Positions 33,647 to 41,815 of a DNA stretch of 64,000 nucleotides are shown here, piece by piece; positions within the stretch are counted from its first letter, which is position 1, and every line of letters starts with the position of its first letter. The translations under genes and the position numbers were made by a program. The notes beneath the pieces are model-generated. The model saw nothing but the letters and a program-made list of their open reading frames with translations, did not search any database and was not told where the DNA came from. This DNA is from Blastochloris sulfoviridis. Its GTDB lineage: Bacteria; Pseudomonadota; Alphaproteobacteria; Rhizobiales; Xanthobacteraceae. The stretch covers positions 1 to 64,000 of the forward strand of contig NZ_VWPL01000004.1 of NCBI RefSeq assembly GCF_008630065.1. The letters are read 5' to 3'.

Positions 33647-35626
33647 ATGGCGACCCAGACCCAAGGCACTTCGGACTTCACGGCCAATCTCGGCAAGATC
33701 TACGCCTTCTACACCGGCGGCTTCCTCGGCTTCGTGGTGGTGCTGGCGATCCTCGAACAGGTGGGCGTTCCCAACAACGTCATCGGCTACCTGTTCGTGG
33801 CGCTGACCATCGGCGTCTATGCCTTCATCGGCATCATGTCGCGCACCATGCAGGTGTCGGAATATTACGTCGCCGGGCGGCGGGTGCCGGCCTTCTACAA
33901 CGGCATGGCGACCGGCGCCGACTGGATGAGCGCGGCCTCCTTCATCGGCATGGCCGGCACGCTCTATCTGCTCGGCTATGACGGCCTCGGCTTCGTGCTG
34001 GGCTGGACCGGCGGCTACGTGCTGGTGGCGATCCTGGTCGGACCGTACTTGCGCAAGTTCGGCTGCTACACCGTGCCGGACTTCTTCGCCTTCCGCTACA
34101 GCGGCAATTTCGCCCGCTTCCTCGCCATCATCGTGCTGCTGTCGTGCTCGTTCACCTACGTGGTGGCGCAGATCGTCGGCACCGGCCTGATCGGCGCGCG
34201 CCTGCTCAACATGGACTTCACCGTCGCGGTCTATGTCGGTCTCGCCGGCATCCTGGTGTGCTCGATGCTCGGCGGCATGCGCGCGGTGACCTGGACCCAG
34301 GTCGCCCAGTACATCGTGCTGATCATCGCCTACATGATCCCGGTGGTGATCCTGTCGGCGCAGAAGTTCGGCCTGCCGCTGCCGCAGTTCACCTATGGCG
34401 AAGTGCTGCAGGCGATCACCGCCCGCGAGCAGGAGATGGTGCAGCAGGGGCTCGCCGCGGCCGGCCAGATCAAGTCGCACATCCAGCCCTTCACCACCTA
34501 CGATCCGCTCAACTTCTTCGGCCTGATCCTGTGCCTGATGATCGGCACCGCCTCGCTGCCGCACGTGCTGATGCGCTACTTCACCACGCCGTCGGTGCGC
34601 GAGGCGCGGCTGTCGGTGGCGTGGTCGCTGCTGTTCATCTTCATGCTGTACTTCACGGCGCCGGCCTATGCCGCCTTCGCCAAGCTGGAGGTCTATCAGG
34701 AGGTCATCGGCCGGTCGATCACCGAGCTGCCGCAGTGGATCTACTCCTACGGCAAGGTCGGCCTGATCAATGTCTGCGGCGTGCAGGCCGCCGATCCGGC
34801 CGCGGTGCTGGCGGCGTGCCAGAAGATCGCGGGCCACGCCGGCATCCTGCGGTTCGGCGACTTCGCCATCCAGGCCGACGCCATCGTCATCTCGACGCCG
34901 GAAATCGCCGGCCTGCCCTACGTCGTCTCCGGCCTGGTCGCGGCCGGCGGTCTCGCCGCGGCGCTGTCGACCGCCGACGGCCTGCTGCTCGCCATCGCCA
35001 ACGCGCTGAGCCACGACGTCTACTACAAGATGATCGACAAGAACGCACCGACCGCCCGCCGGCTGCTCATCGCCCGCACGCTGCTGATCATCGTCGCGCT
35101 GCTCGCCGCCTACACCGCCTCGTTCCGCCCGGCCGACATCGTGGCCATGGTGGCCTGGGCGTTCTCGCTCGCCGCCGCCGGCATCTTCCCGGCGCTGGTG
35201 ATGGGCATCTGGTGGAAGCGGACCTCCACGGCCGGCGCGCTCCTCGGCATGATCGTCGGCTTCGGCCTGTGCCTCTATTATCTCGTCGGCACGCGCTACT
35301 TCGCCGGCTCGTTCTACGAGATGTGGAGCTTCCTGTCGTCGGCCACCCCGGCGCAGGCGGCGAAGTATGCCGAGCTCAAGGCGGCCTGGCTCGCGGCGCC
35401 CGACAACGCCGCGGCGTGGAAGGCCTACGACACCCTGGCTCAATCCATCGCCAACTGGTGGGGTGTGAAGAACATCTCGGCCGCGCTGTTCAGCCTGCCG
35501 CTCGGCTTCCTGATCATCTGGGCGGTGTCGCTGATGACGCCCGGTCCGACGGCCGAGATGCGCTCGTTCATCGACGAGATCCGCAAGCCGCGCGGCAAGG
35601 CGCTCTTCCAGGAGAAGACGACCTGA
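33647..35626 (+). CDS. Sodium:solute symporter, VC_2705 family (ActP-like)
   Basis: 659 residues with about 13 membrane helices; SSS-family transporter related to acetate permease ActP. Signatures: YYVAGRRVPAFYNGMATGADWMSAASFIGMAG, FRYSGNFARF, GGMRAVTWTQVAQYIVLI and LPHVLMRYFTTPSVREAR. A lumenal insertion (about 365-410) with two cysteines is typical of the VC_2705 subgroup. Likely substrate is acetate or another short organic acid, driven by Na+; not certain. Operon with DUF4212. Its stop codon sits in a 16-bp tandem array and a strong terminator follows at 35745. Confidence 0.92.
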   Translation: MATQTQGTSDFTANLGKIYAFYTGGFLGFVVVLAILEQVGVPNNVIGYLFVALTIGVYAFIGIMSRTMQVSEYYVAGRRVPAFYNGMATGADWMSAASFIGMAGTLYLLGYDGLGFVLGWTGGYVLVAILVGPYLRKFGCYTVPDFFAFRYSGNFARFLAIIVLLSCSFTYVVAQIVGTGLIGARLLNMDFTVAVYVGLAGILVCSMLGGMRAVTWTQVAQYIVLIIAYMIPVVILSAQKFGLPLPQFTYGEVLQAITAREQEMVQQGLAAAGQIKSHIQPFTTYDPLNFFGLILCLMIGTASLPHVLMRYFTTPSVREARLSVAWSLLFIFMLYFTAPAYAAFAKLEVYQEVIGRSITELPQWIYSYGKVGLINVCGVQAADPAAVLAACQKIAGHAGILRFGDFAIQADAIVISTPEIAGLPYVVSGLVAAGGLAAALSTADGLLLAIANALSHDVYYKMIDKNAPTARRLLIARTLLIIVALLAAYTASFRPADIVAMVAWAFSLAAAGIFPALVMGIWWKRTSTAGALLGMIVGFGLCLYYLVGTRYFAGSFYEMWSFLSSATPAQAAKYAELKAAWLAAPDNAAAWKAYDTLAQSIANWWGVKNISAALFSLPLGFLIIWAVSLMTPGPTAEMRSFIDEIRKPRGKALFQEKTT

Positions 35627-35680
35627 GTCGAAGACGACCTGAGCCGAGGACGACTTGAACCAAAGACGACCTGAGCCGCG
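35617..35680. repeat. Tandem 16-bp units copying the symporter gene 3' end
   Basis: Four units: GACGACCTGAGTCGAA, GACGACCTGAGCCGAG, GACGACTTGAACCAAA and GACGACCTGAGCCGCG. The first contains the last two threonine codons and the stop; each following unit repeats a TGA. Confidence 0.88.
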
Positions 35681-35744
35681 GCTCCGGCGACCGAATAAAA
35701 AGCACCCGATTAACACCCGAGTGCAAAGATGTTGCAGAAGACTG

Positions 35745-35775
35745 GCGGGGTTCCTCGGAACCCCGCTCTTTTTTT
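35745..35775 (+). terminator. Rho-independent terminator of the symporter operon
   Basis: GCGGGGTTCC (35745-35754) pairs fully with GGAACCCCGC (35757-35766), followed by TCTTTTTTT. Classic terminator, 119 bp after the symporter stop. Confidence 0.88.
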
Positions 35776-35812
35776 GAGGGCGCGGTGCCGGATGCTCCGG
35801 GCGTGGCGTCAT

Positions 35813-35940
35813 GCCAACGGCGGCGATCGCCGACCGCTGGTTCCGGTCGCGGCTTTTCTTGAAATCCTTGATTTCCGAAAAGAAGATCCGCGAGTGTCGG
35901 CGGCCCCACGCATCAGCGTTCGGGGCCGTTGGCGTCATAC
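35813..35940 (-). repeat. Family-C dispersed repeat, copy 2
   Basis: Reverse-orientation partner of 31868-31995: CGCTGGTTCCGGTCGCGG, AAATCCTTGATTTCCGAAAA and GCGTTCGGGGCCGTTGG segments. Confidence 0.65.
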
Positions 35941-36024
35941 GAATCTCCGGCTTGATCCGGAGGGGTCCATCGAAAAAACTCGCAGGGCCGCGCCAGTCCG
36001 GGACGGCGCCGCAGGGAGGCGACT

Positions 36025-36339
36025 TTGGCAACCGGGACGATCTTCGCCCACTGGTACTTTCATCTGCCGAACTTCCTCCTGGCGGCGCTGTTCTACACGC
36101 TGCTCGGACGGGTTCTGCTCGGCCTCGTGGTGGATGCCGACTCGAGAAACTACATCTGGCGCTTCTTCTGCCGCGTCACCGGCCCGGTGGTGACGCTGGT
36201 GGGGATGGTGACGCCGCGCGCGGCCCCGCCGATCCTGGTGTGGCTGTTCGCGCTGGTGTGGCTGTTTCTCGCCCGCGTCGCGCTCTATTTCGCGCTCGCC
36301 ACCTCCGGCCTGCTGCCGGCCCCGACACCGGCCGCCTGA
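36025..36339 (+). CDS. Small membrane protein, possibly YggT-like
   Basis: 104 residues with a TTG start at 36025 behind GGGAGG. Two or three hydrophobic segments (about 10-34, 50-66 and 70-96) with a short polar link (DADSRNYIWRFFCRVTGP). The arrangement recalls half of a YggT protein but the match is weak. The next gene starts 10 bp downstream on the same strand, so the two probably share a transcript. Confidence 0.6.
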   Translation: MATGTIFAHWYFHLPNFLLAALFYTLLGRVLLGLVVDADSRNYIWRFFCRVTGPVVTLVGMVTPRAAPPILVWLFALVWLFLARVALYFALATSGLLPAPTPAA

Positions 36340-36349
36340 GGAGGGCTCG

Positions 36350-36673
36350 ATGCCGCGCAACGCCTATTTCGTCGCCATCGCCTTCTTCGGCACCATCAAC
36401 GGCCTGTTCAACACCGGCGTCCTGTCCTTCGTGTTCTTCCACGTGCTGCTGCTGTCGCCGGCCATCCTGTTCGGCTCGGGCCCGCTCACCTTCATGTTCG
36501 CCTCGCTGATCACCGCCACCGCCACCATCATCGCCGCCGGCATCCCGGCCGCGATCTACGAGCGGGTGCGGGGGCAGGCCGACTCCGACGAGGTGTCGCT
36601 CTTGATCTGGATGGCCGGCACGGCGCTGCTGACGCTGCCGGCGATGGGACGGTTCCTGACCATCGGGCTGTGA
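36350..36673 (+). CDS. Small membrane protein, unknown function
   Basis: 107 residues with three membrane segments (about 5-30, 35-66 and 83-105). The cytosolic loop IYERVRGQADSDEVSLLIW is the only polar stretch. A GGAGGG ribosome site sits just before the ATG. Likely co-transcribed with the preceding small membrane protein. Confidence 0.65.
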   Translation: MPRNAYFVAIAFFGTINGLFNTGVLSFVFFHVLLLSPAILFGSGPLTFMFASLITATATIIAAGIPAAIYERVRGQADSDEVSLLIWMAGTALLTLPAMGRFLTIGL

Positions 36674-36977
36674 GGCGAAAGAGCGCCTTCGGGGATCGCG
36701 TCGTCCCGGGCAAGCAGCGAAGCTGCGCAACCCGGGACCCTTCTCCGTTTCTCGTCGTCCCGGACGGCGCGCAGCGCCGAGCCGGGACCGTCCGCAGGAA
36801 GGGTGCCTTTTCGGATGACGATCCCGGGTCTCACGGCTTCGCCGCTCGCCCGGGACGACGCGGCACGTGCAAGGACAGGCCGCAGATCACGATTGCGCGC
36901 GCCGCTGGATCGCGCCTTGCGTGCGCCGCGCAATCGATTCACGCTCACGCAACGGTTCGGCCCGAGCGAGGTTCCCC
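36674..36977. other. Intergenic region with family-D repeats, 304 bp
   Basis: Between 36690 and 36860 the motif CGTCGTCCCGG...AGCGCAGCGCCGAGCCGGGA recurs three times in alternating orientation. Similar sequence occurs at 59222-59400. No gene seen. Confidence 0.5.
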
Positions 36978-37349
36978 ATGGACGAACTGCGCAAGCTTGC
37001 CTTCTTCACCGTGGCCAAGGGAGCCGCATTCGGCCTGCTGGCGATCTTCTGCGTGATGGTCGGGTTCAGCTACCTGCCGCGTCTGGCGCTGCAGGCCGGC
37101 GGCGCGATGTCGCTGGCGATGAGCATGATCCTGCTCGCCAAGGCCTGGAACATTTCCAGCGCCAATTACCGCAAGACCGAGATGTGGCTGCTGCTGCCCC
37201 AGGAGCGCCGTCCGCCCGAACCCCACGCCCGCTGGGCGGTGACAACCGTGCTGCGCGACGCCTACACCGTGTTCGCCATGCGCGCGGCGGGGCTGGCCTC
37301 GTGCCTGCTGGCCGGGGCGCTGGTGCTGCGGCTCGGCGGGTTCGACTGA
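36978..37349 (+). CDS. Small membrane protein, unknown function
   Basis: 123 residues: MDELRKLAFFTVAKG start, two membrane segments (about 14-34 and 38-56), a polar region with NYRKTEMWLLLPQERRPPEPHARW, and a C-terminal membrane segment (about 100-118). Recurrent in Bradyrhizobium-type genomes as far as I recall; no function known. A family-B palindrome follows the stop directly. Confidence 0.65.
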   Translation: MDELRKLAFFTVAKGAAFGLLAIFCVMVGFSYLPRLALQAGGAMSLAMSMILLAKAWNISSANYRKTEMWLLLPQERRPPEPHARWAVTTVLRDAYTVFAMRAAGLASCLLAGALVLRLGGFD

Positions 37350-37391
37350 TCCGGCTTCCGGGATCCCGACGGGATCGTCCGGAAACCGGAT
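37350..37391 (+). repeat. Family-B palindrome, short copy
   Basis: TCCGGCTTCCGGGATCCCG paired with CGGGATCGTCCGGAAACCGGA; a nearly complete palindrome that may act as a terminator. Confidence 0.6.
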
Positions 37392-37413
37392 GGGAACTCT
37401 TGAGCTTGTGCGT

Positions 37414-37427
37414 TTGATCTGAATCAA
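37414..37427 (+). promoter_or_regulatory. FNR/FixK box upstream of the ferrosome-type cluster
   Basis: TTGATCTGAATCAA is a perfect TTGAT-N4-ATCAA site for FNR/FixK-type regulators. It lies 171 bp before the first HMA gene and 64 bp after the preceding gene, in the correct place to activate the cluster under low oxygen. No other perfect site was found by eye in the window. Confidence 0.75.
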
Positions 37428-37598
37428 TGTGACGGAACGCGGACGGTCCCATCCTTCGCGTCGCGTGCAGGCAGCTATGCGCTTCGGCGCTCCGCCACCC
37501 GGTCCACGCAACCATCCGACAATCCGATCCGGTCCTCCGGTTCCGCCGCCCTTTGTGCCGGCGGGCGTCCGGCGTCGGCTTCGGCGAAGGGACCGGGC

Positions 37599-37985
37599 AT
37601 GGGTTGCGCGCAAGGCTCCGAGGGGGCCGCTCTTGACGGCTTTGCCGCGCTTGCCGCGTCGCTGAAGCCGCTGCGCCGGCATCTCGATATCGCCCACCAT
37701 GTGCGCGGGCGCATCCGCCTGCGGCTTTCGCCCTCGGGGCTCGACCTGCTCGCGCCCGGCCTCGCCCGGCGGCTGGCCGACCACGCCGCCGCCACCCCGG
37801 CCATCCGCGGCGTGCGGGTCAATCCGGCGGCGCTGTCGGTGGTGATCGACTACGCCCCCGGCCTGATCGCCCCCGATCTGTGGGGCCGGCTGATCGCCGC
37901 CGGCGACGCCGAGTTCGACCAACTGGCCGGGATCGAGCGGCCCGCGGCCGGCACAGCTTCGGGAGCCCGCCATGTCGCAGGATGA
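37599..37985 (+). CDS. HMA-domain protein, first gene of ferrosome-type cluster
   Basis: 128 residues. Residues about 28-100 have the ferredoxin-like HMA_2 pattern (HHVRGRIRLRLSPSGL, TPAIRGVRVNPAALSVVIDYAP) without the CxxC metal site, as in HMA-like parts of P1B-6-type systems. The N-terminal 25 residues are variable. GAAGGGA precedes the ATG. The stop overlaps the next gene by 14 bp. In known fez clusters an HMA-like small protein (FezC) accompanies the ATPase; this gene or the one at 41362 could be that partner. Confidence 0.75.
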   Translation: MGCAQGSEGAALDGFAALAASLKPLRRHLDIAHHVRGRIRLRLSPSGLDLLAPGLARRLADHAAATPAIRGVRVNPAALSVVIDYAPGLIAPDLWGRLIAAGDAEFDQLAGIERPAAGTASGARHVAG

Positions 37986-38217
37986 TCTGTTCGAAGGCCT
38001 CGCCCGCGGCGTCCGTCGCGCCGGCCACATCGTCGACGAGCTGATGGACGACCACGCCCCCCGGCGCTTCCGGGGCGGGGCGGCCGGCCTGCTCGACCGC
38101 CGGACGCTGGCGAGCCGCAAGTTCTGGACCGGCGCGGCGCTCGGCGCCGCCGCCGTGCTCACCCTCGCCGCCATCGCCGGCCGGCGCGGCGCGCCCGGCA
38201 AACAAGGAGAGCCCTGA
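37972..38217 (+). CDS. Small membrane-associated protein of ferrosome-type cluster
   Basis: 81 residues: an N-terminal amphipathic part (LFEGLARGVRRAGHIVDELMDDH), then one hydrophobic segment (about 52-68, GAALGAAAVLTLAAIAG) and a basic end. It overlaps both neighbours (14 bp upstream, TGATG downstream), so it is clearly part of the operon. No named family recognised; candidates for FezA-like membrane components should include it. Confidence 0.7.
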   Translation: MSQDDLFEGLARGVRRAGHIVDELMDDHAPRRFRGGAAGLLDRRTLASRKFWTGAALGAAAVLTLAAIAGRRGAPGKQGEP

Positions 38218-38606
38218 TGTCCCGCTTCAAGCATCTTCCCGGCGAGGTGATCGACGCCGCGCTGCGCTTCGGGGCGGTCGGCGCCGCGGTCAGCGGCGGC
38301 ATCGTCGCCGGCCAGCAGGTATCCGCCGTGCGCCGGGGCGAGGCGTCCTCGCAGCAGGCGGTCGCCCGCACGCTCGACGCCGCCGCAACCGGCGGCCTCG
38401 CCTCGGCGGTGGGCGGCGCGGCCGCCGCCGCCATCGGCGGCCATGGCGTCGCCCGTCTTGCCGTCTTCCTGGCCGGCGCCGCCGTCGCCACCTGGGCGAT
38501 GAGCCCGAAGGCGACGCCGGGCACGCCGAAACCTGCCGATGCCGGTGCCGATGCCGGCGCGCTCGCCGCACCGGCCGAGGATGCGCCGGCCGCCCCCGCC
38601 CTTTGA
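38217..38606 (+). CDS. Glycine/alanine-rich membrane protein of ferrosome-type cluster
   Basis: 129 residues. Two hydrophobic glycine-rich stretches (about 20-36 and 60-100, GLASAVGGAAAAAIGG and LAVFLAGAAVATWAM) resemble glycine-zipper membrane segments. The C-terminal 25 residues are alanine/proline-rich. The ATG overlaps the preceding stop by 1 bp. A membrane-shaping or scaffold role around the iron granule is possible but purely inferred. Confidence 0.7.
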   Translation: MSRFKHLPGEVIDAALRFGAVGAAVSGGIVAGQQVSAVRRGEASSQQAVARTLDAAATGGLASAVGGAAAAAIGGHGVARLAVFLAGAAVATWAMSPKATPGTPKPADAGADAGALAAPAEDAPAAPAL

Positions 38607-38620
38607 CCGGACGTTGACCC

Positions 38621-39253
38621 ATGAGTGACAAGACCGATGACAAGACCCCGCAGCAGCCGGCGTGGGGCGGCGCACCCTATGGTCCCGGCCCTTACGGGCC
38701 CGGACCCTACGGACCCGGCGCCTACGGACCTCATGCTTATGGGCCCGGCCCCTTCGGGCCCAGTGCTTATGGGCCCTATGGACCGGCCGGCTTCGCCCCG
38801 GGCGAGCCCTCCGGCCCGCACGACGACGCGGCCGAAGCCCGCCGTGCCGGCTATTGGCCAGGCTGCCCGCCGGGTTGGGGGCCAGGATCGGGACCAGGAT
38901 GGGGACCGGGCTGGGGATACCATCACGGCCACGCCCCGTGGGCGCCGGGCGGTCCGGCGCCGGGCTGGTGGGGTCCGGCCTGGGGGGCGCCGCCGCCCCG
39001 TGCGGCCGACAAGGACGACGAGTCCTCGCTCTTCACCTCCGGCCTCGGCGTCCACAACGACGCGCTGATCAAGGGCCTGCTGATCGGCGCCGGCCTGACC
39101 TTCCTGCTCACCAATGACAGCGTGCAGAAGAACCTGATCGGCGCGGCGGTGAAGGTGTGGTCGACGCTGCAGGGCGGCGTCGAGGAGATGAAGGAGCGCT
39201 TCCGCGACGCCGAGGCCGAGCTCGCCGCCGGCGAGGACGACCCCGCCAAATGA
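38621..39253 (+). CDS. GPY-repeat membrane protein of ferrosome-type cluster
   Basis: 210 residues. Residues about 18-75 are PYGPG-type repeats (PYGPGPYGPGPYGPGAYGPH continuing as AYGP/PFGP), 88-130 are glycine/tryptophan-rich, and the C-terminal part (about 140-205) has a membrane helix (IKGLLIGAGLTFLLT) followed by a YtxH-like amphipathic helix (VWSTLQGGVEEMKERFRDAEAEL). The flexible GPY region may drive self-association. It sits between the small membrane proteins and the ATPase, 30 bp before the latter. Function inferred only from context. Confidence 0.75.
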   Translation: MSDKTDDKTPQQPAWGGAPYGPGPYGPGPYGPGAYGPHAYGPGPFGPSAYGPYGPAGFAPGEPSGPHDDAAEARRAGYWPGCPPGWGPGSGPGWGPGWGYHHGHAPWAPGGPAPGWWGPAWGAPPPRAADKDDESSLFTSGLGVHNDALIKGLLIGAGLTFLLTNDSVQKNLIGAAVKVWSTLQGGVEEMKERFRDAEAELAAGEDDPAK

Positions 39254-39283
39254 GCGCCGGGCCGTGCGCCCGGCCATGAGCCG

Positions 39284-41365
39284 ATGACCGTCATAGCTCA
39301 CGAAACCAGGAGCCGGACCGGCGGCCGGCTGCGCCTGCGGCTCGACCGCAGCTCAGCCGAGCTCTGGGCCCGCAGCGCCGCACGCATCGGCGTGGTGCGC
39401 GGCGTCAGCGAGGTGCGGCTGAATGCGGCCTGCGCCTCGCTGGTCGTCGCCTTCGACGGCACGCCCGACACGCGGCGCGCCGTCCTCAAGGCGCTCGACG
39501 AGCCGATCGCCGCCGACGCCGTGCCGCCGGCGGACGGCGACGGCCCCGACCTCGCGCAGGTGGTGATGTCCGGCGCCGTGCTGGCCCTGACCGCCGTGCT
39601 GCCGGCGCCGCTCCGGAGCGCGCTCACCGTGCTCAATGTCGCGGGCGTGGTGCTGCGCGGCATCAAGGCGGCGGCGCGGGACGGGCTGACGGTCGAGGTG
39701 CTGGACGCCGCCGCCATCACGCTGCCGACGCTGCGCCGCGAATACCTCACCGCCAACTTCACCCGCTTCCTGCTCGATCTCGGCGGCTATATCGAGGCCT
39801 CCACCGCCCGCCGCTCCGACCATCTGCTGCGCGACCTGCTGCAGGCGCGGCCCAACACCGTGACCATCGAGACCCCCTCCGGCGAGGTGATCGAACTCGC
39901 TTACGACGAGGTGGTGGAGGGCGCCCGCGTGGTGGTGGGCACCGGCGGACGGGTGCCGGTCGACGGCGTGGTCGCGGCGGGCGCGGCCTGGGTCAACGCC
40001 TCGGCGGTGACCGGCGAGAGCCTGCCGGTGCCGCGCGAGGCCGGCGATTCCGTGCTGTCGGGCTCGGTGGTCGAGGAGGGCCGCCTCGTCATCGCCGCCG
40101 AGCGGGTGGGCGAGGCCACCACCACCGCCCGCATCTCGCGCTACATCCAGCAAGGGCTGGCCGATCCCTCCGGCATCCAGTCGGAGAGCCAGAAGATGGC
40201 CAACCGCCGGGTGCTGATCACGCTGGCCTCGGGCGCCGGGGTGTTCGCGCTCACCCGCGACTGGCGGCGGCTCGAATCGGTGTTCCTGGTCGACTATTCC
40301 TGCGCGGTGAAGTTCGGCACGCCGATCGCCATCAAGGCGGCGATGTTCCGCGCCGCCAAGGAAGGCTGCCTGATCAAGAGCGGCCGGTCGCTGGAGGCGG
40401 TGGCCGGCGTCGACACCGTAGTGTTCGACAAGACCGGCACGCTGACCCACAACACGCTGGAGGTGACCGACATCCACCGCCCGGCCGGGGCCACGCTCGA
40501 CGAGGTGGAGCTCCTGGCGCTGGTGGCCTCGCTCGCCGAGCACACCTCCCATCCGGTCGCCGGCGCGGTGGTCGATCTCGCCAAGCGGCGCCACCTCGCC
40601 CACATCGGCCACGAGGAGGTGAGCTTCCTGGTCGGCCACGGCATCGGCTCCACCGTGTGCGGCCGCTCCATCCGCATCGGCTCGCGCCACTATCTCGAAG
40701 AGCACGAGGGCATCGGCTTCGAGGGCGTCGAGGCGCTGATCGACCGCCTCGCGCACGAGGGCAAGTCGCTGCTGTTCGTCTCCGCCGACGGCGCGCTGAT
40801 CGGGGTGATCGGCTTGCGCGACCGGCTGCGCGCCGAGACGCCCGCGGTGCTGCGGCGGCTGCGGGCGCTGGGCGTGACAACCGTGGCGATGATCACCGGC
40901 GACCACGAGGCCAAGGCGCGCCAGATCGGCGACGCACTCGGGCTCGACCTCGTGTTCCACGACCAGAAGCCGGAGGACAAGGCCAAGGTGGTCGAGGCGC
41001 TGAAGGCACAGGGGCGCACCGTCGCCTTCGTCGGCGACGGCGTCAATGACGGGCCGGCGCTGATGGCCGCCCATGTCGGCATCGCCATGCCGCGCGCCGC
41101 CGACATTGCCCGCGCCACCGCCGATATCGTGCTCTTGGAGGATTCGCTCGACGCCATCCCGATGCTGCGCGGCCTCGCTACCGAGACCATGGCGTTGATC
41201 CGCTCCAACTTCGCCGCCTCGGTGGCGATCAATTCGGCGATCATGGCGGGGGCGGCGCTGGGGCGGCTGTCGCCGGTCGCCACCGCCACGCTGCACAACG
41301 GCACCACCATCGCCATCCTGCTCCGGGCGCTGGCCTCGACCGGCGCCGGGCGGGCACGGCGATGA
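39284..41365 (+). CDS. fezB: P1B-6-like metal-transporting ATPase, FezB-type
   Basis: 693 residues. N-terminal HMA_2-like domain without CxxC (about 1-75), membrane segments, actuator motif TGES (243-246), phosphorylation site DKTGT (D382), HP motif (H423-P424), hinge GDGVND (584-589) and a C-terminal membrane pair ending with HNGTTI. The membrane metal motif is Y-S-C-A (S339-C340-A341) in place of CPC, the mark described for the P1B-6 group. P1B-6 ATPases encoded in fez clusters are required to fill ferrosomes with iron in Desulfovibrio, Shewanella and Rhodopseudomonas. Its stop overlaps the next gene (ATGA). Confidence 0.85.
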   Translation: MTVIAHETRSRTGGRLRLRLDRSSAELWARSAARIGVVRGVSEVRLNAACASLVVAFDGTPDTRRAVLKALDEPIAADAVPPADGDGPDLAQVVMSGAVLALTAVLPAPLRSALTVLNVAGVVLRGIKAAARDGLTVEVLDAAAITLPTLRREYLTANFTRFLLDLGGYIEASTARRSDHLLRDLLQARPNTVTIETPSGEVIELAYDEVVEGARVVVGTGGRVPVDGVVAAGAAWVNASAVTGESLPVPREAGDSVLSGSVVEEGRLVIAAERVGEATTTARISRYIQQGLADPSGIQSESQKMANRRVLITLASGAGVFALTRDWRRLESVFLVDYSCAVKFGTPIAIKAAMFRAAKEGCLIKSGRSLEAVAGVDTVVFDKTGTLTHNTLEVTDIHRPAGATLDEVELLALVASLAEHTSHPVAGAVVDLAKRRHLAHIGHEEVSFLVGHGIGSTVCGRSIRIGSRHYLEEHEGIGFEGVEALIDRLAHEGKSLLFVSADGALIGVIGLRDRLRAETPAVLRRLRALGVTTVAMITGDHEAKARQIGDALGLDLVFHDQKPEDKAKVVEALKAQGRTVAFVGDGVNDGPALMAAHVGIAMPRAADIARATADIVLLEDSLDAIPMLRGLATETMALIRSNFAASVAINSAIMAGAALGRLSPVATATLHNGTTIAILLRALASTGAGRARR

Positions 41366-41733
41366 CCTATCTCGTCCACCGCCTGCCCGGACGCTGCCGC
41401 TTCAAGGTGCCGGCGCTGCGCACCGACCCCGCCGTCGCCGCGCAGTTCCGCGCCGCCGTCGCCGCCGTGCCGACGGCGCAGGTGGAAATCCGGCTGCGCG
41501 CGCAGAGCATCATCGTCACTTACGACCCCAAGGCGGTGTCCGGCGCGGCGGTGCTCGCCGCCATCGCCGATGCCGGGCTGATCGCCGCCGAGCCGGGCGT
41601 GGCGGTGGCGCCGCCGGCCGGGATCGTCACCGCGCTGGGCTCGGCGATCGGCCATGCGGTGGTCGGCGCGGTGGTCAAGAGCGGGGTGGAGACATCGGTC
41701 GGCGGCGTCATCCGCCGCCTGCGCGGGCGCTGA
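41362..41733 (+). CDS. Second HMA-domain protein of ferrosome-type cluster
   Basis: 123 residues. Residues 1-75 have the HMA_2 pattern (YLVHRLPGRCRFKVPALR, AQVEIRLRAQSIIVTYDP) with a single cysteine. The C-terminal part is hydrophobic and glycine-rich (IGHAVVGAVVKSGVETSVGGVIRRLRGR). It is translationally coupled to the ATPase (ATGA, 41362-41365), so the two probably work together; this is the better FezC candidate of the two HMA genes. Confidence 0.78.
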   Translation: MTYLVHRLPGRCRFKVPALRTDPAVAAQFRAAVAAVPTAQVEIRLRAQSIIVTYDPKAVSGAAVLAAIADAGLIAAEPGVAVAPPAGIVTALGSAIGHAVVGAVVKSGVETSVGGVIRRLRGR

Positions 41734-41756
41734 CCGGCCGGCCGGCGCGGGCGCCG

Positions 41757-41791
41757 AGGCCCTTGTCCTTGTCCTGGCCCTTGTCCTGGCC
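41757..41791. repeat. Short tandem repeat between the HMA and CbiZ genes
   Basis: GCCCTTGTCC/TTGTCCTGGCC units repeated about three times directly after the HMA stop. Confidence 0.6.
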
Positions 41792-41815
41792 GGCGCGGCG
41801 GCCGAATGTGACGCC

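Larger units (their letters stand above)
35627..36024. other. Intergenic region, 398 bp
   Basis: Contains the 16-bp tandem array, a Rho-independent terminator and a family-C repeat. No additional gene seen. Confidence 0.6.

Noticed and set aside
33560..36031. 823-codon minus-strand open frame over the symporter gene
   Set aside because: Shadow of the symporter; histidine/arginine/glutamate-rich without domains, and it runs through the terminator and repeats.
37599..41733. Magnetosome or copper-resistance gene cluster
   Set aside because: No mam genes or CPC/CxxC copper motifs; the SCA motif and HMA_2 domains fit P1B-6/ferrosome systems better.
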